This document shows positions 29,411-38,609 of a stretch of DNA of 40,676 bases, one piece after another; within the stretch, counting starts at the first letter, position 1, and the number at the start of each line of letters is the position of its first letter. The stretch lies in the NCBI GenBank assembly GCA_025934755.1, contig JAICWQ010000007.1:1-40676 (forward strand), in the 5' to 3' direction. The stretch is from Chthoniobacterales bacterium. GTDB taxonomy: Bacteria; Verrucomicrobiota; Verrucomicrobiia; Chthoniobacterales; UBA10450. The translations under genes and the position numbers were made by a program. The notes below the pieces were generated by a model. It was not told where the DNA came from. It was given only the letters and a program-made list of their open reading frames with translations, and did no database searches.

Positions 29411-30178
29411 CTATCTCGGTATAACTGCAACGAAATCACGCACCGGCTTTTGTTCGCTGATCGAAAATGGACTACCACTCGCTTTTTTTATCCAAAATGC
29501 GCTCGACGAGCCGCCGTCCAGGTTGATCGCACGTTGGATTTTAAAATCGCCGATCGCAACCGTGAAAAGAATGTTGGACAAATCGGCCAGAGTCACATCC
29601 GAACAGAAACCGATCGCCGCTCGATCGTTTGAGCTGACGGCGGCAAAAGTGCGCCGGGCGTTTCTGGAGGATTCCAATCCGCCCACCGGTTTGCCTGCGT
29701 CGACAATCATCGGTCCGCACTCGACCGCGGCATCCGGTTTCTGGCGCATTGAGAATTCAGACACCCTGGAGATTTGGATTTTTTTCGCAGTCGAGCTGAG
29801 CACGCCCGAAAGGAGGCGGGCCTTTTGCAGCGGGGCGACGATCTTTCCATCGACAATCAAGAGACCGATCGGCCGATATTCGGGATCAAAGTAGCCGCCA
29901 TTGACCCCGGCCAGGCAATTCTCTTTGGCCATGACTTCCTCCAAGTCCAGCCGCGGCTCGGTTGATTGATCGATGACCTTTAAACGACACGATTTCGTCG
30001 AGAAAATCGCCAATTCCAGCGATGCCCGATCTCCGGTGCCCGAATCCTCCATCACTAAATATCGGTGCTCGATCCCGCGCGCAGGCTGGCCCTCCGATTG
30101 ATTCGAGATTTGCGTCCACTGCGCTTCGGCAGTGGCAAAACTAAGGAGCAGAAAAATTGCGGCGCTAAGCTTTCGCAC
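29411..30178 (-). CDS. Phosphodiester glycosidase / DUF2233 family secreted protein
   Basis: Signal-like N-terminus; AGVNGGYFDPEYRPIGLLIVDGK, CGPMIVDAGK, RNARRTFAAVS, AINLDGGSSSAFWI; GTG start, overlaps upstream gene. Confidence 0.8.
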   Translation of the reverse strand: MRKLSAAIFLLLSFATAEAQWTQISNQSEGQPARGIEHRYLVMEDSGTGDRASLELAIFSTKSCRLKVIDQSTEPRLDLEEVMAKENCLAGVNGGYFDPEYRPIGLLIVDGKIVAPLQKARLLSGVLSSTAKKIQISRVSEFSMRQKPDAAVECGPMIVDAGKPVGGLESSRNARRTFAAVSSNDRAAIGFCSDVTLADLSNILFTVAIGDFKIQRAINLDGGSSSAFWIKKASGSPFSISEQKPVRDFVAVIPR

Positions 30179-32168
30179 CGTATTTTGCCATCAAAGCTTG
30201 GAATTGCGGATCGTCACGGATGGAATCCCAAATCGGGTTCAATTTGAGGATTGGAACTGTGACTCCGCTGGGGCGTTGTAACAAGCCGTCCAAAATAGGG
30301 ACCGCACCGGACGCATTCCCGAAAATCGCGTGCACCTGAGCGAGTGCTTCGGTGATCTGTGGACCTTCAAAGGCATCTTTGCTCTCAGGGAGTAAGTCCT
30401 GCGCTCGCTTGATCTCGGCCAACGCGGCATCCTTCTGGCCAAGCCACGCCAAAGCTTCGGCGAGATTTTCGTGAGCATTGGCGTCATTCGGTCGTTCCTG
30501 AATATCGCGTTCGGCGATGCTCTTGGCATTTTCGAATACCCGTTGAGCACCGGCCACATCCCCTGTCCGCTTTTTCGCGACCCCAAGGGTGATGTATTTT
30601 CCACAAACCGCGCCCGGATAACGAGCGAGCATATCATCCGGAACCTTCTCGGCTTCATGCGCGGCCTCATCAAATTTGCGCAGGAAAAACAAAACCTGAA
30701 TGCGCCCCTGAACCACCTGGGTCTTGATCTCCGGACTTAAATTCTCGATCGAATCTGCAGCAGCCAGGAACTTCTGAGCCACCGAGAAATCGCCCTTCTC
30801 CTCGAGTGCGAGTTTCGCTTTGAGTTCTTTGATGCCGAAGGCGCGCGGGTCAACCGCGAGAGCGCGATCGAAAATCTTCGTGGCGTCATCAAACCGGCGC
30901 TGCATTTCGTAATTGATGCCGAGATTTTGCATCGCCCAGGTGTCGTTGGGGCTAAGGCTGACCGCTTTTTCCAGGCTGGCGTTGGATTCAGCCCATTTTC
31001 CCTGCCGGCGTTGGATTGCCCCCGTCGCGAGATAGGCGCCGGCATCATTGGGCAATCCGCGCTGGGCGATCTGAAATTCCTTCAGCCCTGCTTCGTAATC
31101 AAGATCTCCATAATAATAGCAATACCCGAGGGCCAAATGTCCCTCCGACAAATTCGGCTGTAACTCCAATGCCCGTTGCGACAGGGTGCGGGCTTTCTGG
31201 ATGCGCAAGGGTGTCTTATCGAAATTTCGATAGATCCACGTTTCCAACTGGCCGTATCCCGCGTAGGCAAGAGCAAAGTTGGGATCCAACTCCAATGCGC
31301 GCGCATATAACTGTTCCGCCTGTTTCAATTTTTCGAAGTCTTCCGGCGAAAACAGGTTCCGCGCCTGAATCAGGGCGAGATAAGCGTCGTTGTTCTGGGT
31401 TGGCTTGTTTTCGATCTGCGCCTTCTCGCTGGGCGAGAGTTTCGCCTGTAATTCGTTGGCGATTTTTTGGGCGAGATCGGTCTGGATCGCAAACACGTCG
31501 GTCAGGTCCCGGTCGTAATCATTAGCCCACAGGTGCTCGTCATTGTTCGCGTCAATCAATTGCACATTTACCCGCACCCGATTACCGGAACGCCGAACGC
31601 TTCCTTCTAAAATTGCGGAAACGCCCAGCGCCTTTCCGATCTCCCGCACGCTCTGCTTCGCGCCGCGATACGGCATCACCGAAGTGCGCGAAATCACTTT
31701 CAAATCGCCGATCTTCGACAAGTTCGTGAGAATGTCGTCCTGGACGCCGTCCGCGAAATAGGCGTTTTCCTTTTCGTCGCTCAGATTTTCAAACGGCAGG
31801 ACCGCGATTGATTTGTCGACCTTGTGAGCGGCGGCGCGGGGCAGAAGAAAGAAACCGGCGGCGGCGGAAATAATAATTCCAGTGGCGACGAGCATGATCA
31901 CGTTGCGCCGGAGATGCGAACCGGGCGCGACCGGCGCCGGCGTCGCCTTGACTCCTTGCGAAGTAATGTCGAAAGCCCACGCCAGAATCAGCGCGATCGG
32001 AAACCCGATGAGCAAAATCACAATGACCAGCCGCAGTGACCAGTTCGGCAATTCCCAGGCCGGAAACGCGGCCGATGCAAGCTGGATGATGCCGCCGGCG
32101 GCAATGACGTACGCGACCGCGACGCGATAAACCTTGCGGCGCTGCACTTCCTGGAAGAAGCCGCTCAT
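30165..32168 (-). CDS. TolB-like/FlgO-domain and TPR repeat membrane protein
   Basis: N-terminal TMs; KSIAVLPFENLSDEKENAYFADGVQDDILTNLSKIGDLKVISRTSVMPYRG; multiple TPR units. Confidence 0.85.
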   Translation of the reverse strand: MSGFFQEVQRRKVYRVAVAYVIAAGGIIQLASAAFPAWELPNWSLRLVIVILLIGFPIALILAWAFDITSQGVKATPAPVAPGSHLRRNVIMLVATGIIISAAAGFFLLPRAAAHKVDKSIAVLPFENLSDEKENAYFADGVQDDILTNLSKIGDLKVISRTSVMPYRGAKQSVREIGKALGVSAILEGSVRRSGNRVRVNVQLIDANNDEHLWANDYDRDLTDVFAIQTDLAQKIANELQAKLSPSEKAQIENKPTQNNDAYLALIQARNLFSPEDFEKLKQAEQLYARALELDPNFALAYAGYGQLETWIYRNFDKTPLRIQKARTLSQRALELQPNLSEGHLALGYCYYYGDLDYEAGLKEFQIAQRGLPNDAGAYLATGAIQRRQGKWAESNASLEKAVSLSPNDTWAMQNLGINYEMQRRFDDATKIFDRALAVDPRAFGIKELKAKLALEEKGDFSVAQKFLAAADSIENLSPEIKTQVVQGRIQVLFFLRKFDEAAHEAEKVPDDMLARYPGAVCGKYITLGVAKKRTGDVAGAQRVFENAKSIAERDIQERPNDANAHENLAEALAWLGQKDAALAEIKRAQDLLPESKDAFEGPQITEALAQVHAIFGNASGAVPILDGLLQRPSGVTVPILKLNPIWDSIRDDPQFQALMAKYGAKA

Positions 32169-32239
32169 AGCCAGTGATTCAGGATCGTTCTTATTATAAC
32201 TCAACGGCAGGGGTTAGACATGCAATTCGATAGACCCGT

Positions 32240-33175
32240 TCACTTCACCCCGGTGGCGAACACCGTCTGGAAATGCGGGTTCTGCGTCTCGCGGGAAACC
32301 ACCGATACCTCCACTTCCCGAAAGCCGCCCCCTTCCAGCAATTGGTGGAGGCGCACTTCGCTAAATCCGAGCCATCGATCCGAGTAAAGTTTTCGAGCTC
32401 GTTCAAAATTGTGACTTAGTAAATCGAGCACAACGACCCGGCCGTTCTTTTTTAGAATTCTATGGGCCGATTTAATCGCGCGTTCAGGCTTGATCGCATG
32501 GTGCAGCGCCTGACTCAGCAAAACGAGGTCGACACTGTCCTTTGCAATCGGCGGATCTTCGAGATCGCCCAGCCGGTATTCGAGATTCTTGAAACCGTGC
32601 TGTTTTGCCAGCTTCGACCCGAACTCGACCATCTTCGGCGAGTTATCGACCGCGATGACTTTGCGAGCGTTTCGCGCCAATAGCTGGGAAAGCGTTCCTT
32701 CGCCCGCGCCCAAATCAACAATCGTTAATCGCGGAACCAACGAGATCAGGGCATGCGACAACGCTTTCCAGGAACGGCCGGGGACATAACTGCGCCCAAA
32801 TTTTCCGGCCAGCTGATCGAAATATTCCCGCGCTTTGTCCTGACGTTTGCGCAGGGCAAGCTTCAAGGCAGTGCGGTCCCGGGCCGTTTCAGGAACTTCG
32901 CGCGCCAGAAGTTGGAGGATTTCCCGAACCCGACCGCGGGCGCCATTTTTGCCCGCAGCTTTGGCGGCGCCGTAATAAACATTTTTGCCGGCCCGGCGAT
33001 CTTCGACCACTCCGGCCCGCTTGAGCTGGGCGAGATGGCTGGAAATCCGGGATTGGCCCATGCCGAGGACCTGCTGCAACTCGGCCACGGAAAGTTCTTC
33101 CTGTTCGAGGAGCAACAGCAGCCGCAACCGGGTGGGATCGGCCAGGAGCCTGAGTAAATTAATCGTTGACGGCAT
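32240..33175 (-). CDS. ArsR-family regulator fused to SAM-dependent methyltransferase domain (SahR-like)
   Basis: LLRLLADPTRLRLLLLLEQEELSVAELQQVLGMGQSRISSHLAQLKRAGVVEDRRAGKNVYY + IVDLGAGEGTLSQLLARNARKVIAVDNSPKMVEFG; divergent from metK. Confidence 0.88.
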   Translation of the reverse strand: MPSTINLLRLLADPTRLRLLLLLEQEELSVAELQQVLGMGQSRISSHLAQLKRAGVVEDRRAGKNVYYGAAKAAGKNGARGRVREILQLLAREVPETARDRTALKLALRKRQDKAREYFDQLAGKFGRSYVPGRSWKALSHALISLVPRLTIVDLGAGEGTLSQLLARNARKVIAVDNSPKMVEFGSKLAKQHGFKNLEYRLGDLEDPPIAKDSVDLVLLSQALHHAIKPERAIKSAHRILKKNGRVVVLDLLSHNFERARKLYSDRWLGFSEVRLHQLLEGGGFREVEVSVVSRETQNPHFQTVFATGVK

Positions 33176-33188
33176 TCTACGGTCAAAC

Positions 33189-33204
33189 GATATATCTACG
33201 TATC
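33189..33204. promoter_or_regulatory. Candidate operator for the ArsR-methyltransferase regulator
   Basis: GATATATCTACGTATC: GATATATC self-palindrome and GATA...TATC symmetry, in the divergent intergenic region. Confidence 0.35.
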
Positions 33205-33230
33205 ATGATTGGTCAATATGTCTGCCGACC

Positions 33231-33313
33231 CGTTAAAACGTCGAAGCGATACAGCGTTGAAGCGGCTCCCCGGCAGCGGACCGGTCCCGGTTCAACGCTT
33301 TAACCCTTCAACG
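33231..33313. repeat. Inverted octamer arrays upstream of metK
   Basis: CGTTAAAA CGTCGAAG CGATACAG CGTTGAAG (33231-33262) versus inverted GTTCAACG CTTTAACC CTTCAACG (33290-33313). Confidence 0.75.
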
Positions 33314-33326
33314 AATCCACGCTCCC

Positions 33327-34529
33327 ATGTCGCGTCGTTATATTTTTTCTTCTGAGTCCGTCGGCGAAGGCCACCCCGATAAAGTTTGCGATACCATCTC
33401 GGACGCCGTCCTCGATGCCTGTTTGCGACAAGATCGAAACAGCCGGGTCGCGTGCGAAACCTACGCTAAAAGTCACACCGTCATTGTCGGCGGCGAGATT
33501 ACGATTCCGAATCTTCCCGAAACCCGCGCCCTCGAAACCGTCGTGCCCATTTCCAAGATCGTGCGCGATTGCGTGCGCGGGATCGGCTATGTCAACGACG
33601 ACGATGTTTTTCACGCTGACAAGATCGACATCCAAAACATTATCACCCATCAATCGCCCGACATTGCACAAGGCGTTGATGCGCGCGGGGCCGTAGGAAA
33701 GGAAACAGCCGAGCAAGGCGCGGGCGATCAGGGTTTGATGTTCGGTTACGCGAGTGATGAAACGCCTGAGCTCATGCCGGCGCCGGTCATGTTCGCACAT
33801 CGACTAGGTCGCGAGCTCACCCGGGTGCGCAAAAGCGGCAAAGTTCCGTGGCTGCGTCCGGATGCGAAATCGCAGGTCTCAGTGATTTATGAGGATGGCC
33901 GACCGATCGGCATTTCGTGCGTGGTTGTTTCAACGCAGCACGCAAAGGAGGTGAAACATTCCGAGATTCGCAGCTTCATCATCGAAGAAATCATTCGCAA
34001 AGTTTTACCGAAAGAAATGCTCAGCGATGACACCAAGTTTCTCATCAATCCGACCGGGAATTTCGTGGTCGGCGGACCGCAAGGCGATACCGGCCTGACC
34101 GGACGTAAGATCATCGTGGACAGTTATGGCGGAATGGGTCGCCACGGCGGAGGCGCATTCTCTGGCAAAGATCCGAGCAAGGTCGATCGCAGCGCGGCAT
34201 ATATGGGACGGTGGGTCGCGAAGAACGTGGTGGCGGCAGGTCTCGCTTCCAAATGCGAAATTCAATTCGCCTACGCGATCGGTCACCCCGAACCGCTGAG
34301 CGTTCACATTGATACCTTCGGCACCAACACTGCCGACGAAGACCGGATCGAGCGCGCGGTAAGATCGACATTCAGTTTCAAGCCGGCCGCCATCATCGAG
34401 CAGCTTGATTTGCTCCGCCCGATTTACTCCAAGACCACGAATTACGGTCACTTCGGCAAAGTGGACGATCCGGACATTACCTGGGAATCGACGGATAAGG
34501 CCGACGAATTACGGAAGGCCGCACGTTAG
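33327..34529 (+). CDS. metK: S-adenosylmethionine synthase
   Basis: [61 protein letters not shown]. Confidence 0.97.
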   Translation: MSRRYIFSSESVGEGHPDKVCDTISDAVLDACLRQDRNSRVACETYAKSHTVIVGGEITIPNLPETRALETVVPISKIVRDCVRGIGYVNDDDVFHADKIDIQNIITHQSPDIAQGVDARGAVGKETAEQGAGDQGLMFGYASDETPELMPAPVMFAHRLGRELTRVRKSGKVPWLRPDAKSQVSVIYEDGRPIGISCVVVSTQHAKEVKHSEIRSFIIEEIIRKVLPKEMLSDDTKFLINPTGNFVVGGPQGDTGLTGRKIIVDSYGGMGRHGGGAFSGKDPSKVDRSAAYMGRWVAKNVVAAGLASKCEIQFAYAIGHPEPLSVHIDTFGTNTADEDRIERAVRSTFSFKPAAIIEQLDLLRPIYSKTTNYGHFGKVDDPDITWESTDKADELRKAAR

Positions 34530-34532
34530 TCA

Positions 34533-34563
34533 GTTTTAGGCTTTAAGTTTTAAGCTTTAAGTT
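34533..34563 (+). repeat. Heptamer array, left arm of inverted pair flanking the four-helix-bundle ORF
   Basis: GTTTTAG GCTTTAA GTTTTAA GCTTTAA GTT, ending at the ATG. Confidence 0.85.
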
Positions 34564-34962
34564 ATGGCCTATCAATCGTTCGAAGATCTGGAAGTATGGC
34601 AGCGAGCATGCGCGCTTTCGGTTCGAATTTTCGAGGCATTCGCTGACTGCAAGAATTTCACACTCAAGGACCAGATCGGCCGCGCGTCCTTATCCATCCC
34701 CTGTAACATCGCGGAAGGATCTGAGCGCGGCAGCACGAAAGACTTCGCGCACTTTCTAAATTTTTCGAAGGGATCCTGCGGCGAACTGCGCGCTCAGATT
34801 TATATCGCCCGTAGATTAAATCTGCTTCGCAAAGACGCGTTCGATCATTTCATCACGGAGACCAAAGCTATTTCCAAAATGCTGGAAGGATTGCGGCGTT
34901 CCATGCTCGCAAAGAGCCGGCCCAAAGAAAAGCGGATCCGACGCAGAAAACTTAAAGCTTAA
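34564..34962 (+). CDS. Four-helix-bundle protein, S23/IVP (23S rRNA intervening sequence) family
   Basis: SFEDLEVWQRACALSVRIFEAF...FTLKDQIGRASLSIPCNIAEGSERGSTKDFAHFLNFSKGSCGELRAQIYIARRL. Confidence 0.92.
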   Translation: MAYQSFEDLEVWQRACALSVRIFEAFADCKNFTLKDQIGRASLSIPCNIAEGSERGSTKDFAHFLNFSKGSCGELRAQIYIARRLNLLRKDAFDHFITETKAISKMLEGLRRSMLAKSRPKEKRIRRRKLKA

Positions 34963-34979
34963 CACTTAAAACTTAAAGC
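34949..34979 (-). repeat. Heptamer array, right arm of inverted pair flanking the four-helix-bundle ORF
   Basis: Reverse strand GCTTTAA GTTTTAA GTGTTAA GCTTTAA GTT; contains the full 24-nt left core plus one extra 7-nt unit. Confidence 0.85.
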
Positions 34980-34980
34980 T

Positions 34981-36423
34981 ATGGCAACTACTACTACAAC
35001 AACCTGCGATCTGGCGAAAGAAACGGACTATAAGATCGCCGACATTTCGCTGGCCGACTTTGGTCGAAAGGAAATTTCCATTGCAGAAAAGGAAATGCCC
35101 GGATTGATGTCGATCCGCGAGCAGTATGCGAAATCAAAACCGCTCGCCGGAGTTCGCATCACCGGTTCGCTGCACATGACGATCCAGACCGCGGTCTTGA
35201 TCGAAACCCTGGTCGATCTCGGCGCGACTGTGCGATGGGCTTCGTGCAATATTTTCTCGACCCAAGACCATGCTGCGGCGGCGATCGCCAAGACCGGCAT
35301 CCCGGTTTTCGCGTGGAAAGGGGAATCGCTCGAAGAGTATTGGTGGTGCACTTATCGCGCGCTTTCACACTCGGATGGCAAAGGCCCGCAGCTCATCGTC
35401 GACGACGGGGGCGACGCCACGCTCCTGATTCACAAAGGTTACGAGCTCGAAGAAGGCAGCGATTGGGCAAAATCGAAATCCGCGAACAAAGAGGAACAGG
35501 TGATCAAGGACCTGCTCCTGGAGGTCCGGCGCGAAGATCCGTATCGCTGGCACGAGATCGCGAAGCAGTGGCGCGGCGTCTCCGAAGAAACAACGACCGG
35601 CGTTCATCGTCTTTACAAGATGGGGCAGGAAAATCGCCTTCTTGTTGCAGCAATTAATGTCAATGATTCGGTCACCAAATCGAAGTTCGACAATCTCTAC
35701 GGCTGCCGGCATTCGCTGGTCGATGGATTGAACCGAGCCCTCGACGTGATGATCGCTGGCAAAGTCGCGGTCGTTTGCGGTTATGGCGACGTCGGCAAAG
35801 GTTGCGCCCAATCATTGCGCGGCCAGGGCGCGCGAGTGGTGATCACCGAGATCGATCCAATCAACGCCTTGCAAGCTGCGATGGAAGGTTACGAAGTCAC
35901 AACGATCGAAAACACGCTTGGCCGCGGCGACATTTATATCAGCGCGACGGGCAACACCGACGTGATCACGCTCGAGCACATGCAGAAAATGAAAAACCAG
36001 GCCGTGGTCGGTAACATTGGCCACTTCGATAATGAAATCCAGGTTGATGCGCTCAACGATGCGAACGGGGTGAAGCGGACGAACATTAAACCGCAGGTCG
36101 ATAAATATACTTTCCCCGACGGACACGAAATCTTCCTGCTGTCCGAAGGCCGATTGCTCAACCTCGGCAACGCGACCGGTCACCCGAGTTTCGTGATGTC
36201 GAATTCATTTTCGAACCAGGTGCTCGCCCAACTCGACCTTTGGAAAAATCGCGACACTTACAAACCCGGCGTTTATGTGTTGCCGAAGAAACTCGACGAA
36301 GAAGTCGCGCGCCTGCACTTGAACAAGATCGGCGTGAAACTAACCAAGCTTAGCGAGAAACAAGCCGATTACCTGGGCATTTCAGCCGAAGGCCCGTTCA
36401 AGTCCGAGCACTACCGGTATTAG
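34981..36423 (+). CDS. ahcY: Adenosylhomocysteinase
   Basis: [67 protein letters not shown]-terminal FKSEHYRY. Confidence 0.97.
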   Translation: MATTTTTTCDLAKETDYKIADISLADFGRKEISIAEKEMPGLMSIREQYAKSKPLAGVRITGSLHMTIQTAVLIETLVDLGATVRWASCNIFSTQDHAAAAIAKTGIPVFAWKGESLEEYWWCTYRALSHSDGKGPQLIVDDGGDATLLIHKGYELEEGSDWAKSKSANKEEQVIKDLLLEVRREDPYRWHEIAKQWRGVSEETTTGVHRLYKMGQENRLLVAAINVNDSVTKSKFDNLYGCRHSLVDGLNRALDVMIAGKVAVVCGYGDVGKGCAQSLRGQGARVVITEIDPINALQAAMEGYEVTTIENTLGRGDIYISATGNTDVITLEHMQKMKNQAVVGNIGHFDNEIQVDALNDANGVKRTNIKPQVDKYTFPDGHEIFLLSEGRLLNLGNATGHPSFVMSNSFSNQVLAQLDLWKNRDTYKPGVYVLPKKLDEEVARLHLNKIGVKLTKLSEKQADYLGISAEGPFKSEHYRY

Positions 36424-36432
36424 AAAGTTGGA

Positions 36433-36454
36433 GGGACATGCCCGGTGATGTCCC
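36433..36454. terminator. Hairpin downstream of ahcY, possible terminator
   Basis: GGGACAT-GCCCGGTG-ATGTCCC, 10 nt after the stop; no clear T-tract. Confidence 0.35.
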
Positions 36455-36484
36455 AAAAACCAAGAAGGCGGCCGCAGCCCTCGC

Positions 36485-36856
36485 TTACCAGAACGATTTC
36501 TGAATTGTTTCCACCTGGGTGGCTTCCACGTAAGAACAATCCGGCGTTCGGCCGCGACGCCATTTGCCGACCACTCGAATGCGGCGGTGAGAATGAACCG
36601 CATCCTTCAGGATTTGTGATTCCCGCCACGGCGCAGCCAGCGAGATCGACCCCGAACCGGCGTGAAAGATAAACACCACCTGCGATGCGCAGGATTCACC
36701 CGGATACAACGTGACCGTTCCGGCCTGATCGAATTCGCCCCCAACCCTCGCCCTGTTCGACCGGATGGAAGCGGGTCGTGCCTTTTCCGGTTCGCCGCAA
36801 CTCGCGAACAGAAATGCAATCGCCGAAATCCACAGTGAACGCACGAGTAGATTCAT
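36485..36856 (-). CDS. Putative lipoprotein, hypothetical
   Basis: Lipobox-like AIAFLFASC; overlaps upstream gene stop by 4 bp. Confidence 0.6.
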   Translation of the reverse strand: MNLLVRSLWISAIAFLFASCGEPEKARPASIRSNRARVGGEFDQAGTVTLYPGESCASQVVFIFHAGSGSISLAAPWRESQILKDAVHSHRRIRVVGKWRRGRTPDCSYVEATQVETIQKSFW

Positions 36857-37857
36857 TTCTTCTCCTCAACGAATTTATCGCCGGTCCATGCCACTCGGTG
36901 CAAAATCTTTTTTGTTTTCAGACTGCGCACCAGAACGGTGCGTCCGTGGCGGGGCAACTCAAATTGGAAATCCGCGTATTTCGGATTGCCTTCGTCCGAC
37001 ATCCAGAAGTCGCCGATCGGAAAAATCTGGCGCGGGACCTCGTGCATTCTGCCGTCGGTACCGAGTTCGAAGAAGTTCAGACTGATGGAATTGTCCCCCT
37101 CCAATTCGCCTTCACAAAGCGCGAGCAATGGTCGCCCGTCTCGGTAACGAAACAGCGCGACCTCAAACGACGGCTGCGCGCCATCGCCGCTCACACTCAT
37201 GTAACCATTCTCCTTATCGACAGTGGCGTAATGCAACCAGTCCCGGGGCGCAGTTTCCAGAGTTTTGTCTGGGAGCAACAAAAAGTAATCCAGGATCGAC
37301 ACCGGTTCCGGTTCGATTTTGGCAATTGTCGCCGCCCTCTGGCGATCGAGCTTGAGTAAAATCTTTTCGGCGCCGCGCCAGCCGCTATCGGTGATGATCT
37401 CGTATTCAAGCTCGAGCGACACGGTATCCGACCAACGGATTGGTTTGATCCGCACCTGTTGTTTTTCGGATGCAGAAGCTTGCCCAGGCATTTTCGGCGA
37501 CGGCAGATCCGGTAGTTTGATTTCTTCGAACCTGGAACCGGTCCACTGAAAGATGCGAGTTCCTACACTTTCGCCGGGTTCATTCGTTCGCCGCACATAA
37601 GCGAATCCCCGAGAATCGCTTGTCCAGGAAAGCTTCGCTTCAGGATCAAAAGGCTGATCTTTATCGAGATCGACAATTACTTTCCGAGTGGCTCGCTCGA
37701 CCAAAGCATCGGTTTGGCGAAACGGCTGTTTGTCTTCGCGCGTGAGGTGTAATGCGAATTTTCCGCCCGGCGACCTGGAGTCGACATATTCGTCCGCGTT
37801 ACAAAGCGAAAACGCGAAACAAATTCCGGACGCGACGAGAATGAAGGTGCGTTTCAT
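36853..37857 (-). CDS. Hypothetical secreted protein
   Basis: MKRTFILVASGICFAFSLCNADEYVDSRSPGGKFALHLTRED; start set at internal ATG 37857 because the upstream ORF extension overlaps the PaiB-like gene. Confidence 0.7.
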   Translation of the reverse strand: MKRTFILVASGICFAFSLCNADEYVDSRSPGGKFALHLTREDKQPFRQTDALVERATRKVIVDLDKDQPFDPEAKLSWTSDSRGFAYVRRTNEPGESVGTRIFQWTGSRFEEIKLPDLPSPKMPGQASASEKQQVRIKPIRWSDTVSLELEYEIITDSGWRGAEKILLKLDRQRAATIAKIEPEPVSILDYFLLLPDKTLETAPRDWLHYATVDKENGYMSVSGDGAQPSFEVALFRYRDGRPLLALCEGELEGDNSISLNFFELGTDGRMHEVPRQIFPIGDFWMSDEGNPKYADFQFELPRHGRTVLVRSLKTKKILHRVAWTGDKFVEEKK

Positions 37858-37904
37858 CGGCCTCACGCCAACGCGGATCGTTGTATCGATCGTCCGCGAT
37901 TGCG

Positions 37905-38519
37905 TCAATTTTGTTCCCGATGCGAGACAATAAACCGGGCGAGCGCGCGGCTCTCCTCGTCTGGCGCGGCTTGCAAGTGCCTCAACATTTTTTCCTGATC
38001 TTCCGCCGAACGATTTTGACCTAGCTTGAACTTCACTTCCACTCGCGTGATCGGAATGTTGAACCCGACGATCGCTTTCAACATCGCGGCGATTTCCTGT
38101 TCGGATAACGGGATCTTCCACGGTTCAGGCATCGTCGATTCGAACTTTGCCGTCGTGTCTAAAACGATTTGCTTGAGCTGCGGGTCATCGACCAGCGACG
38201 GTTTTCCATAAACGTGCGCGACAGCGTAGTTCCAGGTCGGGACGGTATGCTGTTGCTCGTACCAGGAGGGCGAGATGTATGCGTGCGGGCCGTGAAAGAT
38301 GCACAGCACTTCTTTGCCGTTGTCGAAATGTTTCCATTGTCCGTTTGCGCGCGCCATGTGGCTTCGCAGAACATTTGCTTCTTCGTCGAATACGATCGGC
38401 AAATGACTGGCCATGAGATTGCCTTCACTAGTCGTAATCAGGGTTCCGAAGCTGTGCGCGTGAATGAACGCATTGATCGATTTGGAATCTTCAACGCGGT
38501 TGAATTGCGGGATATACAT
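37905..38519 (-). CDS. FMN-binding negative transcriptional regulator, PaiB family
   Basis: MYIPQFNRVEDSKSINAFIHAHSFGTLITTSEGNLMASHLPIVFD...FHGPHAYISPSWYEQQHTVPTWNYAVAHVYG. Confidence 0.93.
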   Translation of the reverse strand: MYIPQFNRVEDSKSINAFIHAHSFGTLITTSEGNLMASHLPIVFDEEANVLRSHMARANGQWKHFDNGKEVLCIFHGPHAYISPSWYEQQHTVPTWNYAVAHVYGKPSLVDDPQLKQIVLDTTAKFESTMPEPWKIPLSEQEIAAMLKAIVGFNIPITRVEVKFKLGQNRSAEDQEKMLRHLQAAPDEESRALARFIVSHREQN

Positions 38520-38526
38520 TTTTCAA

Positions 38527-38608
38527 AGTGACGAGTGACAAGTGACCGGTGACAAGTAAAGAATTATCAATCTGAAGACTCGTCACTCGCCACCTGTCAC
38601 TCGTCACT
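38527..38608. repeat. Inverted GTGACNA heptamer arrays between divergent genes
   Basis: Left AGTGACGAGTGACAAGTGACCGGTGACAAGT (38527-38557); right reverse complement AGTGACGAGTGACAGGTGGCGAGTGACGAGT (38578-38608). Confidence 0.88.
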
Positions 38609-38609
38609 A

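Noticed and set aside
29289-29894. + strand ORF (201 aa)
   Set aside because: Mostly antisense to the DUF2233-like gene, whose conserved motifs are clear on the opposite strand.
37858-38121. N-terminal extension of ORF 36853-38121
   Set aside because: Overlaps the PaiB-like CDS out of frame; a signal peptide start at 37857 is far more plausible.
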